NCBI RefSeq assembly: GCF_020037025.1
Contig: NZ_JAIQLH010000023.1
Span: 23,991-87,990, forward strand
Reading direction: 5' to 3'
Length of the DNA stretch: 64,000 nt
From: Streptomyces huiliensis
GTDB taxonomy: Bacteria; Actinomycetota; Actinomycetes; Streptomycetales; Streptomycetaceae
Shown piece by piece: positions 17,612-27,482 of this stretch. The stretch's first letter is position 1. The number at the start of each line of letters is the position of its first letter. The notes below the pieces were generated by a model. It was not told the origin of the DNA, did no database searches, and saw only the letters and a list, made by a program, of their open reading frames with translations. Made by a program: the position numbers and the translations under genes.

Positions 17612-18853
17612 ATGTCCACTGGGTTGGCCGACAACGTGAGGAAGTACCGCCGGACAGCCGGTCTGAGCCAGGAAGGGCTGGCGGAGGCAGCCGAGTTGTC
17701 GCTGAGCACGGTCCGCAAGGTGGAACAGGGCGGGGACGTCCGCATCGAGACACTGCACTCGCTGGCCCGCGCGCTGGGGGTGACCACGTCCGCCCTCTTC
17801 GCGACGGAGGCACCGAAGCCCGTGCTCGGCTTGCTGGACGAGACGAACCGGCGCTCGCTGGTCGAGCTGCGCAAGGCGCTGATGCCCGCCGTCGGCCTGG
17901 CCGGCCGCGTGCCGGATCCGGCGGAGGCGGCGGAGGTGTCGGTCCTCCACCAGGGAGTCCGGGAAGGGCACACCCTCTACTGGGCCGACCAGTACGACGC
18001 GGTGGCCAAGCGTCTCCCGAGGCTGCTGCGAAGCTCCGAGGCGGCGGTCGCCGCCCTGGAGGACGAGGAGCGGCGGAAGGCGGTGGTCGCGCGCTGCCAC
18101 ATCCTGCTGCTCACGGGTAAGTACCTGACCCAAGTCCGGCAGTACGACATGGCGTACCACGCCCTGGTGGAAGCGATCCGCGTGGCCCGCGAGGCGGACA
18201 GGATCCAGCTCGCCGCGACAGGCGTCGTCGGCCTCTGCTGGCTGCTGCTGCGCCAGGACCGCTTCGAGGAGAGCGAGGAACTGGCCGCCGCCACGGCACA
18301 GGAGGTCGAGCCGCGCATGTCCGACGCGACCCCGGCGAAGCTGGCGGTCTGGGGCGAGCTCTGGCTGCGGGTCGCGTCGGCGTCCATCCGCAACAACCGT
18401 CCTGACGTGGCCCGGGAGGCGCGCCGGATGGCGGGGACGGCGGCGAGCGCGCTGAGCGTCGAGTTCACCGGCTTCCCCGAGCACTGGGGTGGGTTCGGCC
18501 CGGTGACAGCGGAGATGAAGGCGGTCGAGGATCTGGCCTTGGTGGGTGACTCCCGAGGCGTCCTCCGCCGGGCCGACGACGGCCTGCTCGGCTCGCGCGC
18601 GGTCCACACCCTCGGCCGCCCGACCCCGCCGAACTGGGGCCGCCACCGCCTGGACATCGCCCAGGCCCACATCCGCCTCGGCTCCCATCAGGAGGCCATG
18701 GACGAATTGACCGGCCTCCGCCGCACGTCGGGCGCCTGGCTGACCCACCAGCCCATGGCCCGCTACGTCATGACGGACATCCTCAAGACCCGTAAGCGCA
18801 CCCTCACGGCGGACATGCGCGACATGGCCGCCCACCTGGGGGTCGCCGGCTAA
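17612..18853 (+). CDS. XRE-family transcriptional regulator with helical-repeat domain
   Basis: 413 aa. An N-terminal helix-turn-helix (residues 4-60: 'LADNVRKYRRTAGLSQEGLA', then 'LSLSTVRKVEQGGDVRIETL') is followed by about 330 residues of alpha-helical, TPR-like sequence ('QYDMAYHALVEAIRVAREAD', 'LGSHQEAMDELTGLRRTSG'). This build is typical of the many Streptomyces XRE regulators paired with small downstream ORFs. GGAAGGA lies upstream of the ATG. It is followed by a 125-aa ORF and a 70-aa ORF on the same strand, and divergent from the oxidase gene with 207 bp between. Target and signal are unknown. Regulation of its own small partners is likely by analogy. Confidence 0.9.
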   Translation: MSTGLADNVRKYRRTAGLSQEGLAEAAELSLSTVRKVEQGGDVRIETLHSLARALGVTTSALFATEAPKPVLGLLDETNRRSLVELRKALMPAVGLAGRVPDPAEAAEVSVLHQGVREGHTLYWADQYDAVAKRLPRLLRSSEAAVAALEDEERRKAVVARCHILLLTGKYLTQVRQYDMAYHALVEAIRVAREADRIQLAATGVVGLCWLLLRQDRFEESEELAAATAQEVEPRMSDATPAKLAVWGELWLRVASASIRNNRPDVAREARRMAGTAASALSVEFTGFPEHWGGFGPVTAEMKAVEDLALVGDSRGVLRRADDGLLGSRAVHTLGRPTPPNWGRHRLDIAQAHIRLGSHQEAMDELTGLRRTSGAWLTHQPMARYVMTDILKTRKRTLTADMRDMAAHLGVAG

Positions 18854-18978
18854 CCACCACGGAACGGAATACATCCCACGGCCCTTGCCGTGAAGTGCCC
18901 CGCCAGGCCCGTGGTCCGGGACGCGCCCCACCCATACGGTCCCCTCGTCGAACCAGACGCGACGAGAAGGAACCGCAG

Positions 18979-19356
18979 TTGACACACAGGACCGACGAGG
19001 CAGCTGAGCGCACCCCACGACAAACAGCTGTCCGGATCCTCCCCTGGACGACGGAGGACGCGAAGCCGTGCCTCCTGCTCACGGACGCCGGGTCGGGACG
19101 CCTGTCCCGCCTGGCGGACGACGTGGAGTCCCTCCACCTCGCTGTGGCCGCAGACCTCCTGTCCCACGCCCAGGAGCTACTGGACGACCCCTCGACCCCG
19201 GAGGCCGAACTCCGCTGCGCGACGGCCCTCCTGTGCGAGTCCCTACGGGACGCCCTGAAGGTAGCGGCGACCCGGACCTCCCACTCCCCACCCCCACCCA
19301 CCAACGCACAGCTCCGCGCCTGCGCCCACGCCGAACCACGGGACACCCCATGCTGA
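18979..19356 (+). CDS. small helical protein partnered with the XRE regulator
   Basis: 125 aa, not assigned. The TTG start at 18979 is preferred because GAAGG lies 8 nt upstream and the longer frame to 18895 reads low-complexity Arg/Pro. Visible: 'AVRILPWTTEDAKPCLLLTD', then a helical core 'RLADDVESLHLAVAADLLSH' and 'LRCATALLCESLRDALKVAA', and a disordered Pro-rich tail. Genes of this kind commonly follow XRE regulators in Streptomyces. The stop overlaps the next small ORF (ATGCTGA). Confidence 0.7.
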   Translation: MTHRTDEAAERTPRQTAVRILPWTTEDAKPCLLLTDAGSGRLSRLADDVESLHLAVAADLLSHAQELLDDPSTPEAELRCATALLCESLRDALKVAATRTSHSPPPPTNAQLRACAHAEPRDTPC

Positions 19357-19562
19357 TGCCCCGCCCCCACGCGCCCCTCCGCCCCTTGCCGCGCCTCCCC
19401 CACCCCGCCGGCCCACGAGCCATGCCCGCCCCAATCGCGGGCTGCCCGGCATGTGCCGACCTGGACACCAAACGCCGCCCAGAAGCGAACCCAGACAACC
19501 CGGACCGAACCCTGCGCCTGTCGGGTGCGTACGTAGCCCACCACCAACGGCGGCATCCGTAA
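19350..19562 (+). CDS. small Cys/His-containing protein, third ORF of the XRE set
   Basis: 70 aa, not assigned. It starts at the ATG in ATGCTGA, overlapping the previous stop by 7 nt, so translational coupling is likely. After a Pro/Arg/His-rich N-terminus it has 'IAGCPACADLDTKR' (a CxxC pair) and ends 'LSGAYVAHHQRRHP', a possible Cys2/His metal site. Similar tiny ORFs often end XRE-regulator clusters in Streptomyces. It is followed immediately by the oldest end of the CRISPR array. Confidence 0.6.
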   Translation: MLMPRPHAPLRPLPRLPHPAGPRAMPAPIAGCPACADLDTKRRPEANPDNPDRTLRLSGAYVAHHQRRHP

Positions 19563-19588
19563 GATTTCACCGTTAGAGCGAGGGCCCC

Positions 19589-20212
19589 GGGACCACGCCC
19601 GCAAACGCGGGGACTACTGGAGCCAGGTGGCGCGCCGGTCCACCCCGCGAGCGCGGGGACCTCAGCTTGTCGCGGTCGCCGATGGCGTAGTCGCCGGGAC
19701 CACCCCCGCACGCGCGGGGTCCACTCCAGCGTCGGGATCCCGTCTTCATCGACGGCGGGACCACCTCCGCACGCGCGGGGACCACTCCAGCGTCGGGATC
19801 CCGTCTTCATCGACGGCGGGACCACCTCCGCACGCGCGGGGACCACTCGAACCCGATCATGCCGCCCAAGCCCTGCCGGGGACCACCCCCGCACGCGCGG
19901 GGATCACCGGTCCGCCTTCGCGGGTCAGCACCTTCTGCCGGGACCACCCCCGCACGCGCGGGGATCACAGTTGATCCGCTTCGGGCATGCCGCGGAATCG
20001 GGGACCACCCCCGCACGCGCGGGGATCACCCCTTTGGCGTGGCCAGGCTGTCACCCAGCGCGGGACCACCCCCGCACGCGCGGGGATCACAGATCACCGA
20101 GGCGCTCGACCTGACCGAGGACGGGACCACCCCCGCACGCGCGGGGATCACCTCAGGTCGCGTTCCGCCCCGGCCGCCGGCCTGGGACCACCCCCGCACG
20201 CGCGGGGATCAC
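19589..20212 (-). CRISPR. CRISPR array, type I-E-like repeats, 11 repeats and 10 spacers
   Basis: Nine well-conserved 29-nt repeats (starts 19696, 19757, 19818, 19879, 19940, 20001, 20062, 20123 and 20184) recur every 61 bp with 32-nt spacers. Two degenerate copies lie at 19589-19617 and about 19636-19663. On the minus strand the repeat starts GTGATCCCCGCGCG, has the hairpin CCCCGC/GCGGGG, and ends GGGTGGTCCC: the E. coli-like I-E family. The decayed repeats are at the low-coordinate end, so the leader should be at 20213-20312, transcribed leftward. The leader side holds an AT-richer patch (GGTTTTTACTCAC). Spacers at 19725-19756 and 19786-19817 are identical. No cas gene is present in the window. 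Confidence 0.97.
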
Positions 20213-20312
20213 AGGCCGCCACCTGCGGCTTTAGCCGCGCCGACCTCGGTTTTTACTCACTTCCCGAAATTCCGGCGAACCCGCCATACCGCGCATTCCG
20301 CCCCAGCGGCCC

Positions 20313-20885
20313 TCACCAGCTATGCGCCACATCCACAATCAGCTTGTCCCCCGACTGCTCGACCCGGAACGGCAGTCGAGCCCGGACGCCCACGGCCACC
20401 TGGGTCTGGCCCTCGAAGCTCGCGCCGAACTTCGTGTCTTGGAAGGTGCGGTAGCCGGTGAGGTCGACGCCCGGGAGGGGCTGGCGGCCGTGGCCCGGGT
20501 AGGTGGGGGTGCCGGTGTTGGGGTCGTAGCTCGGGGCGTTCAAGTAGACCTGGAGTATGGCGCCGCCCTTGACGGGTATCAGGTCGCCGGAGCCGTCCTG
20601 GTGGAAGGCGTCGACGTAGCCCACGCGGAAGCCGGTCTTGGACGAACCGCCGAGGTCGAAGACCAGGCGGTCGTAGCACTCGTTGCTGCCGGTCCTGATG
20701 TTCTTCAGCGGCTTGTATCCCGAGCCGGTGGCGGACTTGTCGCCGCTGCCCCAGGCCGTCGAGCAGGCCGCGGTGGTCCCGGGCGCCGCCGGGGCGGTGG
20801 TCGCGGCGTCGGCGGTGCCGATCGTGCCCATGAGCCCCGCGCCGGCCAGTACGAGTACGGCGGCCGCTGTCGTCAAACGTCGCAT
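20313..20885 (-). CDS. secreted AMIN-like domain protein
   Basis: 190 aa exported protein with a signal peptide of about 27 residues ending GTADA. The rest reads as an AMIN-like domain: 'ECYDRLVFDLGGSSKTGFRV', 'GGAILQVYLNAPSYDPNTG' and 'LPFRVEQSGDKLIVDVAHSW'. Such domains occur in actinobacterial cell-envelope proteins and are thought to bind wall polymers. One Cys pair (in 'TAACSTAW' and 'NECYDR') could form a disulfide. ATG 20885 is chosen because AGGAGA lies 7 nt upstream; the longer frame to 20933 has no ribosome site. It stands between the CRISPR leader end and gltD. The 250-bp gap upstream is AT-rich for this genome. Confidence 0.8.
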   Translation of the reverse strand: MRRLTTAAAVLVLAGAGLMGTIGTADAATTAPAAPGTTAACSTAWGSGDKSATGSGYKPLKNIRTGSNECYDRLVFDLGGSSKTGFRVGYVDAFHQDGSGDLIPVKGGAILQVYLNAPSYDPNTGTPTYPGHGRQPLPGVDLTGYRTFQDTKFGASFEGQTQVAVGVRARLPFRVEQSGDKLIVDVAHSW

Positions 20886-21084
20886 GGTGTGTCTCCTGGA
20901 AGATCTGGATACAGGTACATGCGATAGGACCATCGTAACGAGCGCAGGTCACGCCGGGTGCAGGTTTCAGCCAAAGATCACGCTACGTTGACGCAAAACA
21001 GATTCTTGTTAGCCGTTGTTCAAGCGGCGCCCAAATCAACTCCTTTTCGTAATAAGCCAGTTGACCTCAGCAAATGGCCAACAC

Positions 21085-21120
21085 CGCCCGCCGGACGGGC
21101 CGATGTCCGTCCGGCGGGCG
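21085..21120 (-). terminator. terminator after gltD
   Basis: CGCCCGCCGGAC and GTCCGGCGGGCG form a perfect 12-bp stem with a 12-nt loop, 22 nt beyond the gltD stop. It should end the gltBD transcript. Confidence 0.8.
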
Positions 21121-21141
21121 GGGCGACAAGGGGTGCCGACC

Positions 21142-22602
21142 TCAGACCGCCAGCGCCCGGTCCGTCGGGCGGATCGGGGCCGGGAGCGTGCTCGTGCCCG
21201 TCAGGTAGCGGTCGACGGCACGCGCCGCCGAGCGGCCCTCCGCGATCGCCCAGACGATCAGCGACTGGCCACGACCCGCGTCACCGGCCACGAACACGCC
21301 CGGCACGTTCGTCGCGTAGGAGCCGTCACGGGCGATGTTCCCGCGAGCGTCCAGCTCCAGGCCCAGCTGCTCCACCAAGCCGTTCGCGCGGTCCGTTCCC
21401 GTGAAGCCCATCGCCAGCGTCACCAGCTGCGCCGGGATGCGGCGCTCAGTACCCGGCTTCTGCTCAAGCTTGCCGCCCTTGAACTCCACCTCCACCAGGT
21501 GCAGCCACTGCACACGCCCCTCCTCGTCGCCCTCGAAGTGGGTCGTGGACACCGAGTAGACGCGCTCCCCGCCCTCCTCATGGGCCGAGGTGACCTTGTA
21601 CAGCATCGGGAACGTCGGCCACGGCTGACCAGCCGCCCGCTCCTCCCCCGGCCGCGGCATGATCTCCAGCTGCGTCACCGACAACGCGCCCTGCCGGTGC
21701 GCCGTGCCCACGCAGTCCGCGCCCGTGTCACCGCCACCAATCACCACCACGTGCTTGCCCTCGGCCGTGATGGTGGGGGCGACGTAGTCACCCTCCTGCA
21801 CCTTGTTGGCGACCGGCAGGTACTCCATCGCGAAGTGGATGCCGCGCAGCTCCCGCCCGGGAACCGGCAGGTCACGGGATGTCGTCGCACCCGCCGCCAC
21901 GACCACCGCGTCGTACCGCCCGCGCAGCTTCGCGCCGTCGATGTCGCGGCCGATCTCGACCTCCGTGCGGAACTTGGTCCCCTCCGCCCGCATCTGCTCG
22001 ATGCGCCGGTTGATGTGCCGCTTCTCCATCTTGAACTCGGGGATGCCGTACCGCAGCAGCCCGCCGATCCGGTCGGCACGCTCGTACACCGCCACCGTGT
22101 GACCCGCCCGCGTCAGCTGCTGGGCGGCGGCGAGGCCGGCGGGACCCGAGCCGATGACGGCGACGGTCTTGCCGGAGAGCCGCTCGGGCGGCTGCGGCGT
22201 GACGTCACCCGCCTCCCACGCCTTGTCGACGATCGTCACCTCGACGTTCTTGATGGTGACGGGGTCCTGGTTGATGCCCAGGACGCACGCGGACTCGCAC
22301 GGCGCCGGGCACAACCGGCCCGTGAACTCGGGGAAGTTGTTCGTCGCGTGCAGGCGCTCGCTCGCCGCCTGCCAGTCGCCCCGCCACGCGTAGTCGTTCC
22401 ACTCGGGGATGAGGTTCCCCAGCGGACAGCCGTTGTGGCAGAACGGAATGCCGCAGTCCATGCACCGGCCGGCCTGCTTCGAGATGACCGGCAGCAGCGA
22501 GCCCGGAACGTACACCTCGTTCCAGTCGCGGACGCGCTCCTCGACGGGACGGGTGCGGGCGACCTCGCGCCCGGTGGTCAGGAAGCCCTTCGGATCAGCC
22601 AT
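21142..22602 (-). CDS. gltD: glutamate synthase (NADPH) small subunit
   Basis: 486-aa beta subunit of GOGAT. It passes electrons from NADPH through FAD to the large subunit for glutamate synthesis from glutamine and 2-oxoglutarate. The N-terminal iron-sulfur cysteines are in '[17 protein letters not shown]' and '[12 protein letters not shown]'. The FAD site is '[17 protein letters not shown]', the NADPH site '[15 protein letters not shown]', and the C-terminal FAD contact '[19 protein letters not shown]'. The start overlaps the gltB stop by 8 bp, giving coupled, equimolar translation. Length is normal. Confidence 0.99.
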   Translation of the reverse strand: MADPKGFLTTGREVARTRPVEERVRDWNEVYVPGSLLPVISKQAGRCMDCGIPFCHNGCPLGNLIPEWNDYAWRGDWQAASERLHATNNFPEFTGRLCPAPCESACVLGINQDPVTIKNVEVTIVDKAWEAGDVTPQPPERLSGKTVAVIGSGPAGLAAAQQLTRAGHTVAVYERADRIGGLLRYGIPEFKMEKRHINRRIEQMRAEGTKFRTEVEIGRDIDGAKLRGRYDAVVVAAGATTSRDLPVPGRELRGIHFAMEYLPVANKVQEGDYVAPTITAEGKHVVVIGGGDTGADCVGTAHRQGALSVTQLEIMPRPGEERAAGQPWPTFPMLYKVTSAHEEGGERVYSVSTTHFEGDEEGRVQWLHLVEVEFKGGKLEQKPGTERRIPAQLVTLAMGFTGTDRANGLVEQLGLELDARGNIARDGSYATNVPGVFVAGDAGRGQSLIVWAIAEGRSAARAVDRYLTGTSTLPAPIRPTDRALAV

Positions 22603-25600
22603 GGGTCGCCGCCTCCATCATCTTCTCGTGGGTCTCGGTCTCGGAGAGACCCGCTCGCTCGGCGGCGTCCTTGGCGGCGAGCACTGCCTGGTACGTGGGC
22701 GGGACGACCTTGCGGAAGCGCGCCACCGCCGCGTCCCAGTCGGCGAGGAGGCCGGCCGCCACGGTGGACCCCGTCTCCTCCTGGTGGCGGCGCACGACAC
22801 CGTGCAGCCACCGCGCGTCGGCGTCGTCCAGCGACCCGACAGCCCCCGCCAGCTCCTTGTTGACGTTGCGCGGGTCCAAATCCACGACGTAGGCGACACC
22901 GCCCGACATGCCGGCCGCGAAGTTCCGTCCCGTCGGACCGAGCACGACGGCCCGGCCACCCGTCATGTACTCGCAGCCGTGGTCGCCGACGCCCTCCGAC
23001 ACGACCACCGCGCCCGAGTTGCGGACGCAGAACCGCTCCCCGACCGCGCCCCGCAGGAACATCTCCCCGCCCGTGGCGCCGTAACCAATCGTGTTGCCGG
23101 CGATGGTGGAGTACTCGGCGAGGTGGTCGGCGGCCCGGTCCGGCCGGACGACGAGCCGGCCGCCCGACAGGCCCTTGCCGACGTAGTCGTTGGCGTCGCC
23201 CTCCAGCCGCAGGGTGACACCGCGCGGCAGGAAGGCGCCGAACGACTGGCCGGCCGAGCCGGTGAACGTGATGTCGATGGTGTCGTCGGGCAGCCCGGCG
23301 CCGCCGTACCGCTTGGTGACCTCGTGGCCGAGCATGGTGCCGACGGTCCGGTTGATGTTCCGGACCGGCACCTGCGCCCGCACGGGCTGCGCCTCCTCGA
23401 CCCCCACTGTGTCGAGCGCGTCGGCGGCCAGCTTGATCAGCTGGTTGTCGAGTGCCTTGGCCAGGCCGTGGTCCTGGGGGACGGTCCGGTGCCGTACGGC
23501 GCCCGCGGGCAGCTCGGGGACGTGGAACAGCGGTGCGAGGTCGAGCCCCTGCGCCTTCCAGTGGTCCACGGCCCGCCCGGTGTCGAGGAGTTCGGCGTGC
23601 CCGACGGCCTCCTCCAGCGTCCGGAAGCCCAGCTCGGCGAGCAGCTCCCGCACCTCCTCCGCGATGAACTCGAAGAAGTTGACGACGAACTCGGCCTTGC
23701 CCGCGAACCGTTCCCGCAGCACCGGGTTCTGCGTGGCGATGCCGACCGGGCAGGTGTCCAGGTGGCAGACGCGCATCATGACGCACCCGGAGACGACGAG
23801 CGGCGCGGTCGCGAACCCGAACTCCTCCGCCCCGAGCAGCGCCGCGATCACGACATCGCGCCCGGTCTTGAGCTGCCCGTCGGCCTGGACGACGATCCGG
23901 TCGCGCAACCCGTTGAGCAGCAGCGTCTGCTGGGCTTCGGCCAACCCCAGCTCCCACGGCCCGCCCGCATGCTTCAGCGACGTCAGCGGCGACGCGCCCG
24001 TACCCCCGTCGTGCCCGGAGATCAGCACCACATCCGCGTGCGCCTTCGACACACCCGCCGCGACCGTCCCGACGCCCACCTCGGACACCAGCTTCACATG
24101 GATGCGGGCGGCCGGGTTGGCGTTCTTCAGGTCGTGGATGAGCTGGGCGAGGTCCTCGATGGAGTAGATGTCGTGGTGCGGCGGCGGGGAGATGAGCCCG
24201 ACGCCCGGCGTCGAGTGCCGCGTCTTGGCGACCCACGGGTAGACCTTGTGGCCGGGCAGCTGGCCGCCCTCGCCGGGCTTGGCGCCCTGGGCCATCTTGA
24301 TCTGGATGTCGTCGGCGTTGACCAGGTATTCGCTGGTCACCCCGAAGCGCCCGGACGCGACCTGCTTGATGGCGCTGCGCCGCGCCGGGTCGTACAGCCG
24401 CTCCGGGTCCTCGCCGCCTTCACCCGTGTTGGACTTGCCGCCCAGCCGGTTCATGGCGATGGCCAGCGTCTCGTGGGCCTCCTGCGAGATGGACCCGTAC
24501 GACATCGCGCCCGTCGAGAACCGCTTGACGATCTCGCTCACCGGCTCGACCTCGTCCAGCGGCACCGGCTTCCGGTCGCTGGCGAACGCGAACAGCCCGC
24601 GGAGCGTCATCAGCCGCTCCGACTGCTCGTTCACGCGCACGGTGTACTGCTTGAAGATGTCGTAGCGCCGGGAGCGGGTGGCGTGCTGGAGCCGGAAGAC
24701 GGTGTCGGGGTCGAACAGGTGCGGCTCGCCCTCCCGCCGCCACTGGTACTCGCCGCCGATCTCCAGCCGCCGGTGGGTGGCGGGGATGCCGGTGGCGGGG
24801 TACGCCTTGGCGTGCCGGGCGGCGACCTCGCGGGCGACGATGTCCAGGCCCACGCCGCCGATCTTGGTGGGCGTGCCGTGGAAGTACGTGTCGACGAACG
24901 ACGCGTCGAGCCCGACGGCCTCGAAGACCTGGGCGCCGCGGTAGGAGGCGACGGTGGAGATGCCCATCTTGGACATCACCTTCAGCACGCCCTTGCCCAG
25001 CGCCTTGATGAGGTTGCGGATGGCGTCCTCGGGCGCGATGCCGCTGAGGAACGTCCCGGCCCTGACCAGGTCCTCGACGGACTCCATGGCGAGGTACGGG
25101 TTGACGGCCGCCGCGCCGTAACCGATGAGCAGCGCGACGTGGTGCACCTCGCGGACGTCCCCCGCCTCGACCAGCAGGCCCACGTGCGTGCGCTGCTTGG
25201 TGCGGATGAGGTGGTGGTGGACGGCCGAGGTGAGCAGCAGGGACGGGATGGGGGCGTGCTCGGCGTCGGAGTGCCGGTCGGAGAGGACGATCAGCCGGGC
25301 GCCGCCGGCGATGGCCGCGTCGACCTCGGCGCACATCGCGTCCAGCCGCGCGGCCAGCGCCTCGCCGCCGCCGGAGACCCGGTAGAGGCCGGAGAGGGTG
25401 GCGGCCTTGAGGCCGGGGAGGTCGCCGTCGGCGTTGATGTGGATGAGCTTGGCGAGCTCGTCGTTGTCGATGACCGGGAACGGCAGGGTGACGCTGCGGC
25501 AGGACGCGGCCGTCGGCTCCAGCAGGTTGCCCTGCGGGCCGAGGGACGAGACGAGCGAGGTGACCAGCTCTTCCCGGATGGCGTCCAGCGGGGGGTTGGT

Positions 25601-27178
25601 GACCTGCGCGAACAGCTGGGTGAAGTAGTCGAAGAGCAGCCGCGGGCGCGCGGAGAGCGCGGCGATCGGCGAGTCGGTGCCCATCGAACCGATCGGCTCG
25701 GCGCCCGAGTTCGCCATCGGCGCGAGGATGACGCGCAGCTCCTCCTCGGTGTAGCCGAAGGTCTGCTGGCGGCGGGTGACGGACGCGTGGGTGTGCACGA
25801 TGTGCTCGCGCTCGGGGAGGTCCTTGAGCTCGATGAGCCCGGCCTCCAGCCACTCCTTGTACGGCTGCTCGGCGGCGAGGCCGGCCTTGATCTCGTCGTC
25901 CTCGATGATGCGGTGCCCGGCCGTGTCGACCAGGAACATCTTCCCCGGCTGGAGCCGGCCCTTGCGGACGACCCGGGCGGGGTCGATGTCGAGGACGCCG
26001 ACCTCGGAGGAGAGGACGACCAGCCCGTCGTCGGTGACCCAGTACCGGCCGGGACGCAGCCCGTTGCGGTCGAGAACGGCGCCGACGAGGGTGCCGTCGG
26101 TGAAGGTGACGCAGGCCGGGCCGTCCCAGGGCTCCATCAGGGTGGAGTGGTACTGGTAGAAGGCGCGACGGGCGGGGTCCATGGAGGCGTGGTGCTCCCA
26201 TGCCTCGGGGATCATCATCAGCACGCTGTGCGGCAGCGAACGCCCGCCCAGGTGCAGCAGCTCCAGCACCTCGTCGAAGGAGGCGGAGTCGGACGCGTCC
26301 GGGGTGCAGACGGGGAACGTCCGCTCCAGGCTCTTGCCCGTCCCGAACAGCTCCGACGCGAGCTGCGACTCGCGGGCGCGCATCCAGTTGCGGTTGCCGT
26401 TGACGGTGTTGATCTCACCGTTGTGGGCGACGAACCGGTACGGGTGGGCGAGCGGCCAGCTGGGGAACGTGTTGGTGGAGAAGCGGGAGTGGACCAGCGC
26501 GATGGCGGTGGCGAACCGGCGGTCGGACAGGTCCGGGAAGAAGGGCTCCAGCTGGCCGGTGGTCAGCATGCCCTTGTAGACGATGGTGCGGGCGGAGAGC
26601 GACGGGAAGTAGACGCCGGCCTCGCGCTCGGCGCGCTTGCGCAGCACGAACGCCTTGCGGTCCAGGGCGATCCCGCGGCTCTCGCCGTCCGCGTCCGCCA
26701 CGAACAGCTGCCGGAACTCCGGCATGGTGGCGCGGGCGGTGCTGCCCAGCAGCTCGGGGGCGACGGGGACGGTACGCCAGCCGAGGACGGTCAGCCCTTC
26801 CTCGGCGGCGATGGCGGCGATCGTCTCGATGCGTGAGACACCCTCGGCGTCACCGTCGGCATCACCGTCGACGTCACCCTCGGCGGGCAGGAACGCGATG
26901 CCGACCGCGTACGCCCCCTGCTCCGGGAGGGCGAAGTCCACGGCCTCGCGGAGGAAGGCGTCCGGGATCTGGACGAGGATGCCGGCGCCGTCACCGGAGT
27001 CCGGCTCGGAGCCGGTGGCGCCGCGGTGCTCCAGGTTGCGCAGGACGGTGAGCGCCTGTTCCACCAGGGCGTGGCTCGCCTCGCCGGTCAGAGTCGCGAC
27101 AAAGCCGACGCCGCAGGCGTCGTGCTCATGGCGGGGGTCGTACATCCCCTGCTGAGCGGGGTGGGATGCAGAACGCAT
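22595..27178 (-). CDS. gltB: glutamate synthase (NADPH) large subunit
   Basis: 1527-aa alpha subunit of GOGAT. An N-terminal class II glutamine amidotransferase has its nucleophile Cys in '[13 protein letters not shown]', exposed after propeptide removal. Next come the central domain and the FMN-binding synthase domain ('[20 protein letters not shown]'). The 3Fe-4S cysteines are in '[19 protein letters not shown]', followed by the C-terminal beta-helix ('[15 protein letters not shown]', '[20 protein letters not shown]'). ATG 27178 is chosen: GGGAG lies 6 nt upstream and the Streptomyces N-terminus MRSAS fits. An Asp/Gly-rich repeat ([12 protein letters not shown]) interrupts the amidotransferase domain. 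Its 304-bp upstream region carries GlnR-like half-sites and overlapping inverted repeats, so nitrogen control is likely. Confidence 0.99.
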   Translation of the reverse strand: MRSASHPAQQGMYDPRHEHDACGVGFVATLTGEASHALVEQALTVLRNLEHRGATGSEPDSGDGAGILVQIPDAFLREAVDFALPEQGAYAVGIAFLPAEGDVDGDADGDAEGVSRIETIAAIAAEEGLTVLGWRTVPVAPELLGSTARATMPEFRQLFVADADGESRGIALDRKAFVLRKRAEREAGVYFPSLSARTIVYKGMLTTGQLEPFFPDLSDRRFATAIALVHSRFSTNTFPSWPLAHPYRFVAHNGEINTVNGNRNWMRARESQLASELFGTGKSLERTFPVCTPDASDSASFDEVLELLHLGGRSLPHSVLMMIPEAWEHHASMDPARRAFYQYHSTLMEPWDGPACVTFTDGTLVGAVLDRNGLRPGRYWVTDDGLVVLSSEVGVLDIDPARVVRKGRLQPGKMFLVDTAGHRIIEDDEIKAGLAAEQPYKEWLEAGLIELKDLPEREHIVHTHASVTRRQQTFGYTEEELRVILAPMANSGAEPIGSMGTDSPIAALSARPRLLFDYFTQLFAQVTNPPLDAIREELVTSLVSSLGPQGNLLEPTAASCRSVTLPFPVIDNDELAKLIHINADGDLPGLKAATLSGLYRVSGGGEALAARLDAMCAEVDAAIAGGARLIVLSDRHSDAEHAPIPSLLLTSAVHHHLIRTKQRTHVGLLVEAGDVREVHHVALLIGYGAAAVNPYLAMESVEDLVRAGTFLSGIAPEDAIRNLIKALGKGVLKVMSKMGISTVASYRGAQVFEAVGLDASFVDTYFHGTPTKIGGVGLDIVAREVAARHAKAYPATGIPATHRRLEIGGEYQWRREGEPHLFDPDTVFRLQHATRSRRYDIFKQYTVRVNEQSERLMTLRGLFAFASDRKPVPLDEVEPVSEIVKRFSTGAMSYGSISQEAHETLAIAMNRLGGKSNTGEGGEDPERLYDPARRSAIKQVASGRFGVTSEYLVNADDIQIKMAQGAKPGEGGQLPGHKVYPWVAKTRHSTPGVGLISPPPHHDIYSIEDLAQLIHDLKNANPAARIHVKLVSEVGVGTVAAGVSKAHADVVLISGHDGGTGASPLTSLKHAGGPWELGLAEAQQTLLLNGLRDRIVVQADGQLKTGRDVVIAALLGAEEFGFATAPLVVSGCVMMRVCHLDTCPVGIATQNPVLRERFAGKAEFVVNFFEFIAEEVRELLAELGFRTLEEAVGHAELLDTGRAVDHWKAQGLDLAPLFHVPELPAGAVRHRTVPQDHGLAKALDNQLIKLAADALDTVGVEEAQPVRAQVPVRNINRTVGTMLGHEVTKRYGGAGLPDDTIDITFTGSAGQSFGAFLPRGVTLRLEGDANDYVGKGLSGGRLVVRPDRAADHLAEYSTIAGNTIGYGATGGEMFLRGAVGERFCVRNSGAVVVSEGVGDHGCEYMTGGRAVVLGPTGRNFAAGMSGGVAYVVDLDPRNVNKELAGAVGSLDDADARWLHGVVRRHQEETGSTVAAGLLADWDAAVARFRKVVPPTYQAVLAAKDAAERAGLSETETHEKMMEAATHG

Positions 27179-27284
27179 CGGCGCTCCCGTCGTCTTGGCA
27201 TTCATGGCGGTGCATGTGCCGAGGGACGACGCTGGCCCTCCGCGAAATTTGGTGCAGGCTACATGATGACCCGCTTCTCGCACA

Positions 27285-27310
27285 GTGGAAGATGTATTCC
27301 ACTATGTGGA
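27285..27310. promoter_or_regulatory. overlapping inverted repeats upstream of gltB
   Basis: GTGGAAGATGTATTCCAC (27285-27302) and TCCACTATGTGGA (27298-27310) share their middle half-site. This gives three regularly placed copies of GTGGA/TCCAC, about 107-132 bp upstream of the gltB start. The form resembles operators of IclR- or GntR-type regulators. The regulator is not identified. Confidence 0.5.
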
Positions 27311-27411
27311 CAACAGCGGCCGGATCCACGAGATCCGTGAGATCCATGAGGGTGGAGCGCAACCGGCGCGGGCCGCACTGCCCACGGGCGCTTGTGAAGA
27401 TGTGCCCTGTT

Positions 27412-27449
27412 GTCGAAGGGTTGAAACCGCATGGAAACCAGCTCGTGAC
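27412..27449. promoter_or_regulatory. GlnR-like half-sites upstream of gltB
   Basis: GAAAC (27423), GAAAC (27434) and GTGAC (27445) recur at exactly 11-bp spacing, preceded at 27412 by GTCGA. This follows the (GTnAC-n6-GAAAC) pattern of actinobacterial GlnR boxes, with a mismatch in two half-sites. It lies about 235-270 bp upstream of the gltB start. Confidence 0.45.
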
Positions 27450-27482
27450 GCACGTTCGTTATGCGGTGACCCGCATAAAGCA

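Noticed and set aside
19000..21000. cas genes beside the CRISPR array
   Set aside because: All frames around the array were considered. The neighbours are an XRE set and an AMIN-like protein, with no HD nuclease, RAMP or Cas1 motifs.
22409..26836. A 1475-codon plus-strand open frame opposite gltB
   Set aside because: GC-rich antisense shadow: low-complexity Gly/Arg/Val/Asp translation and no motif, while gltB is complete on the minus strand.
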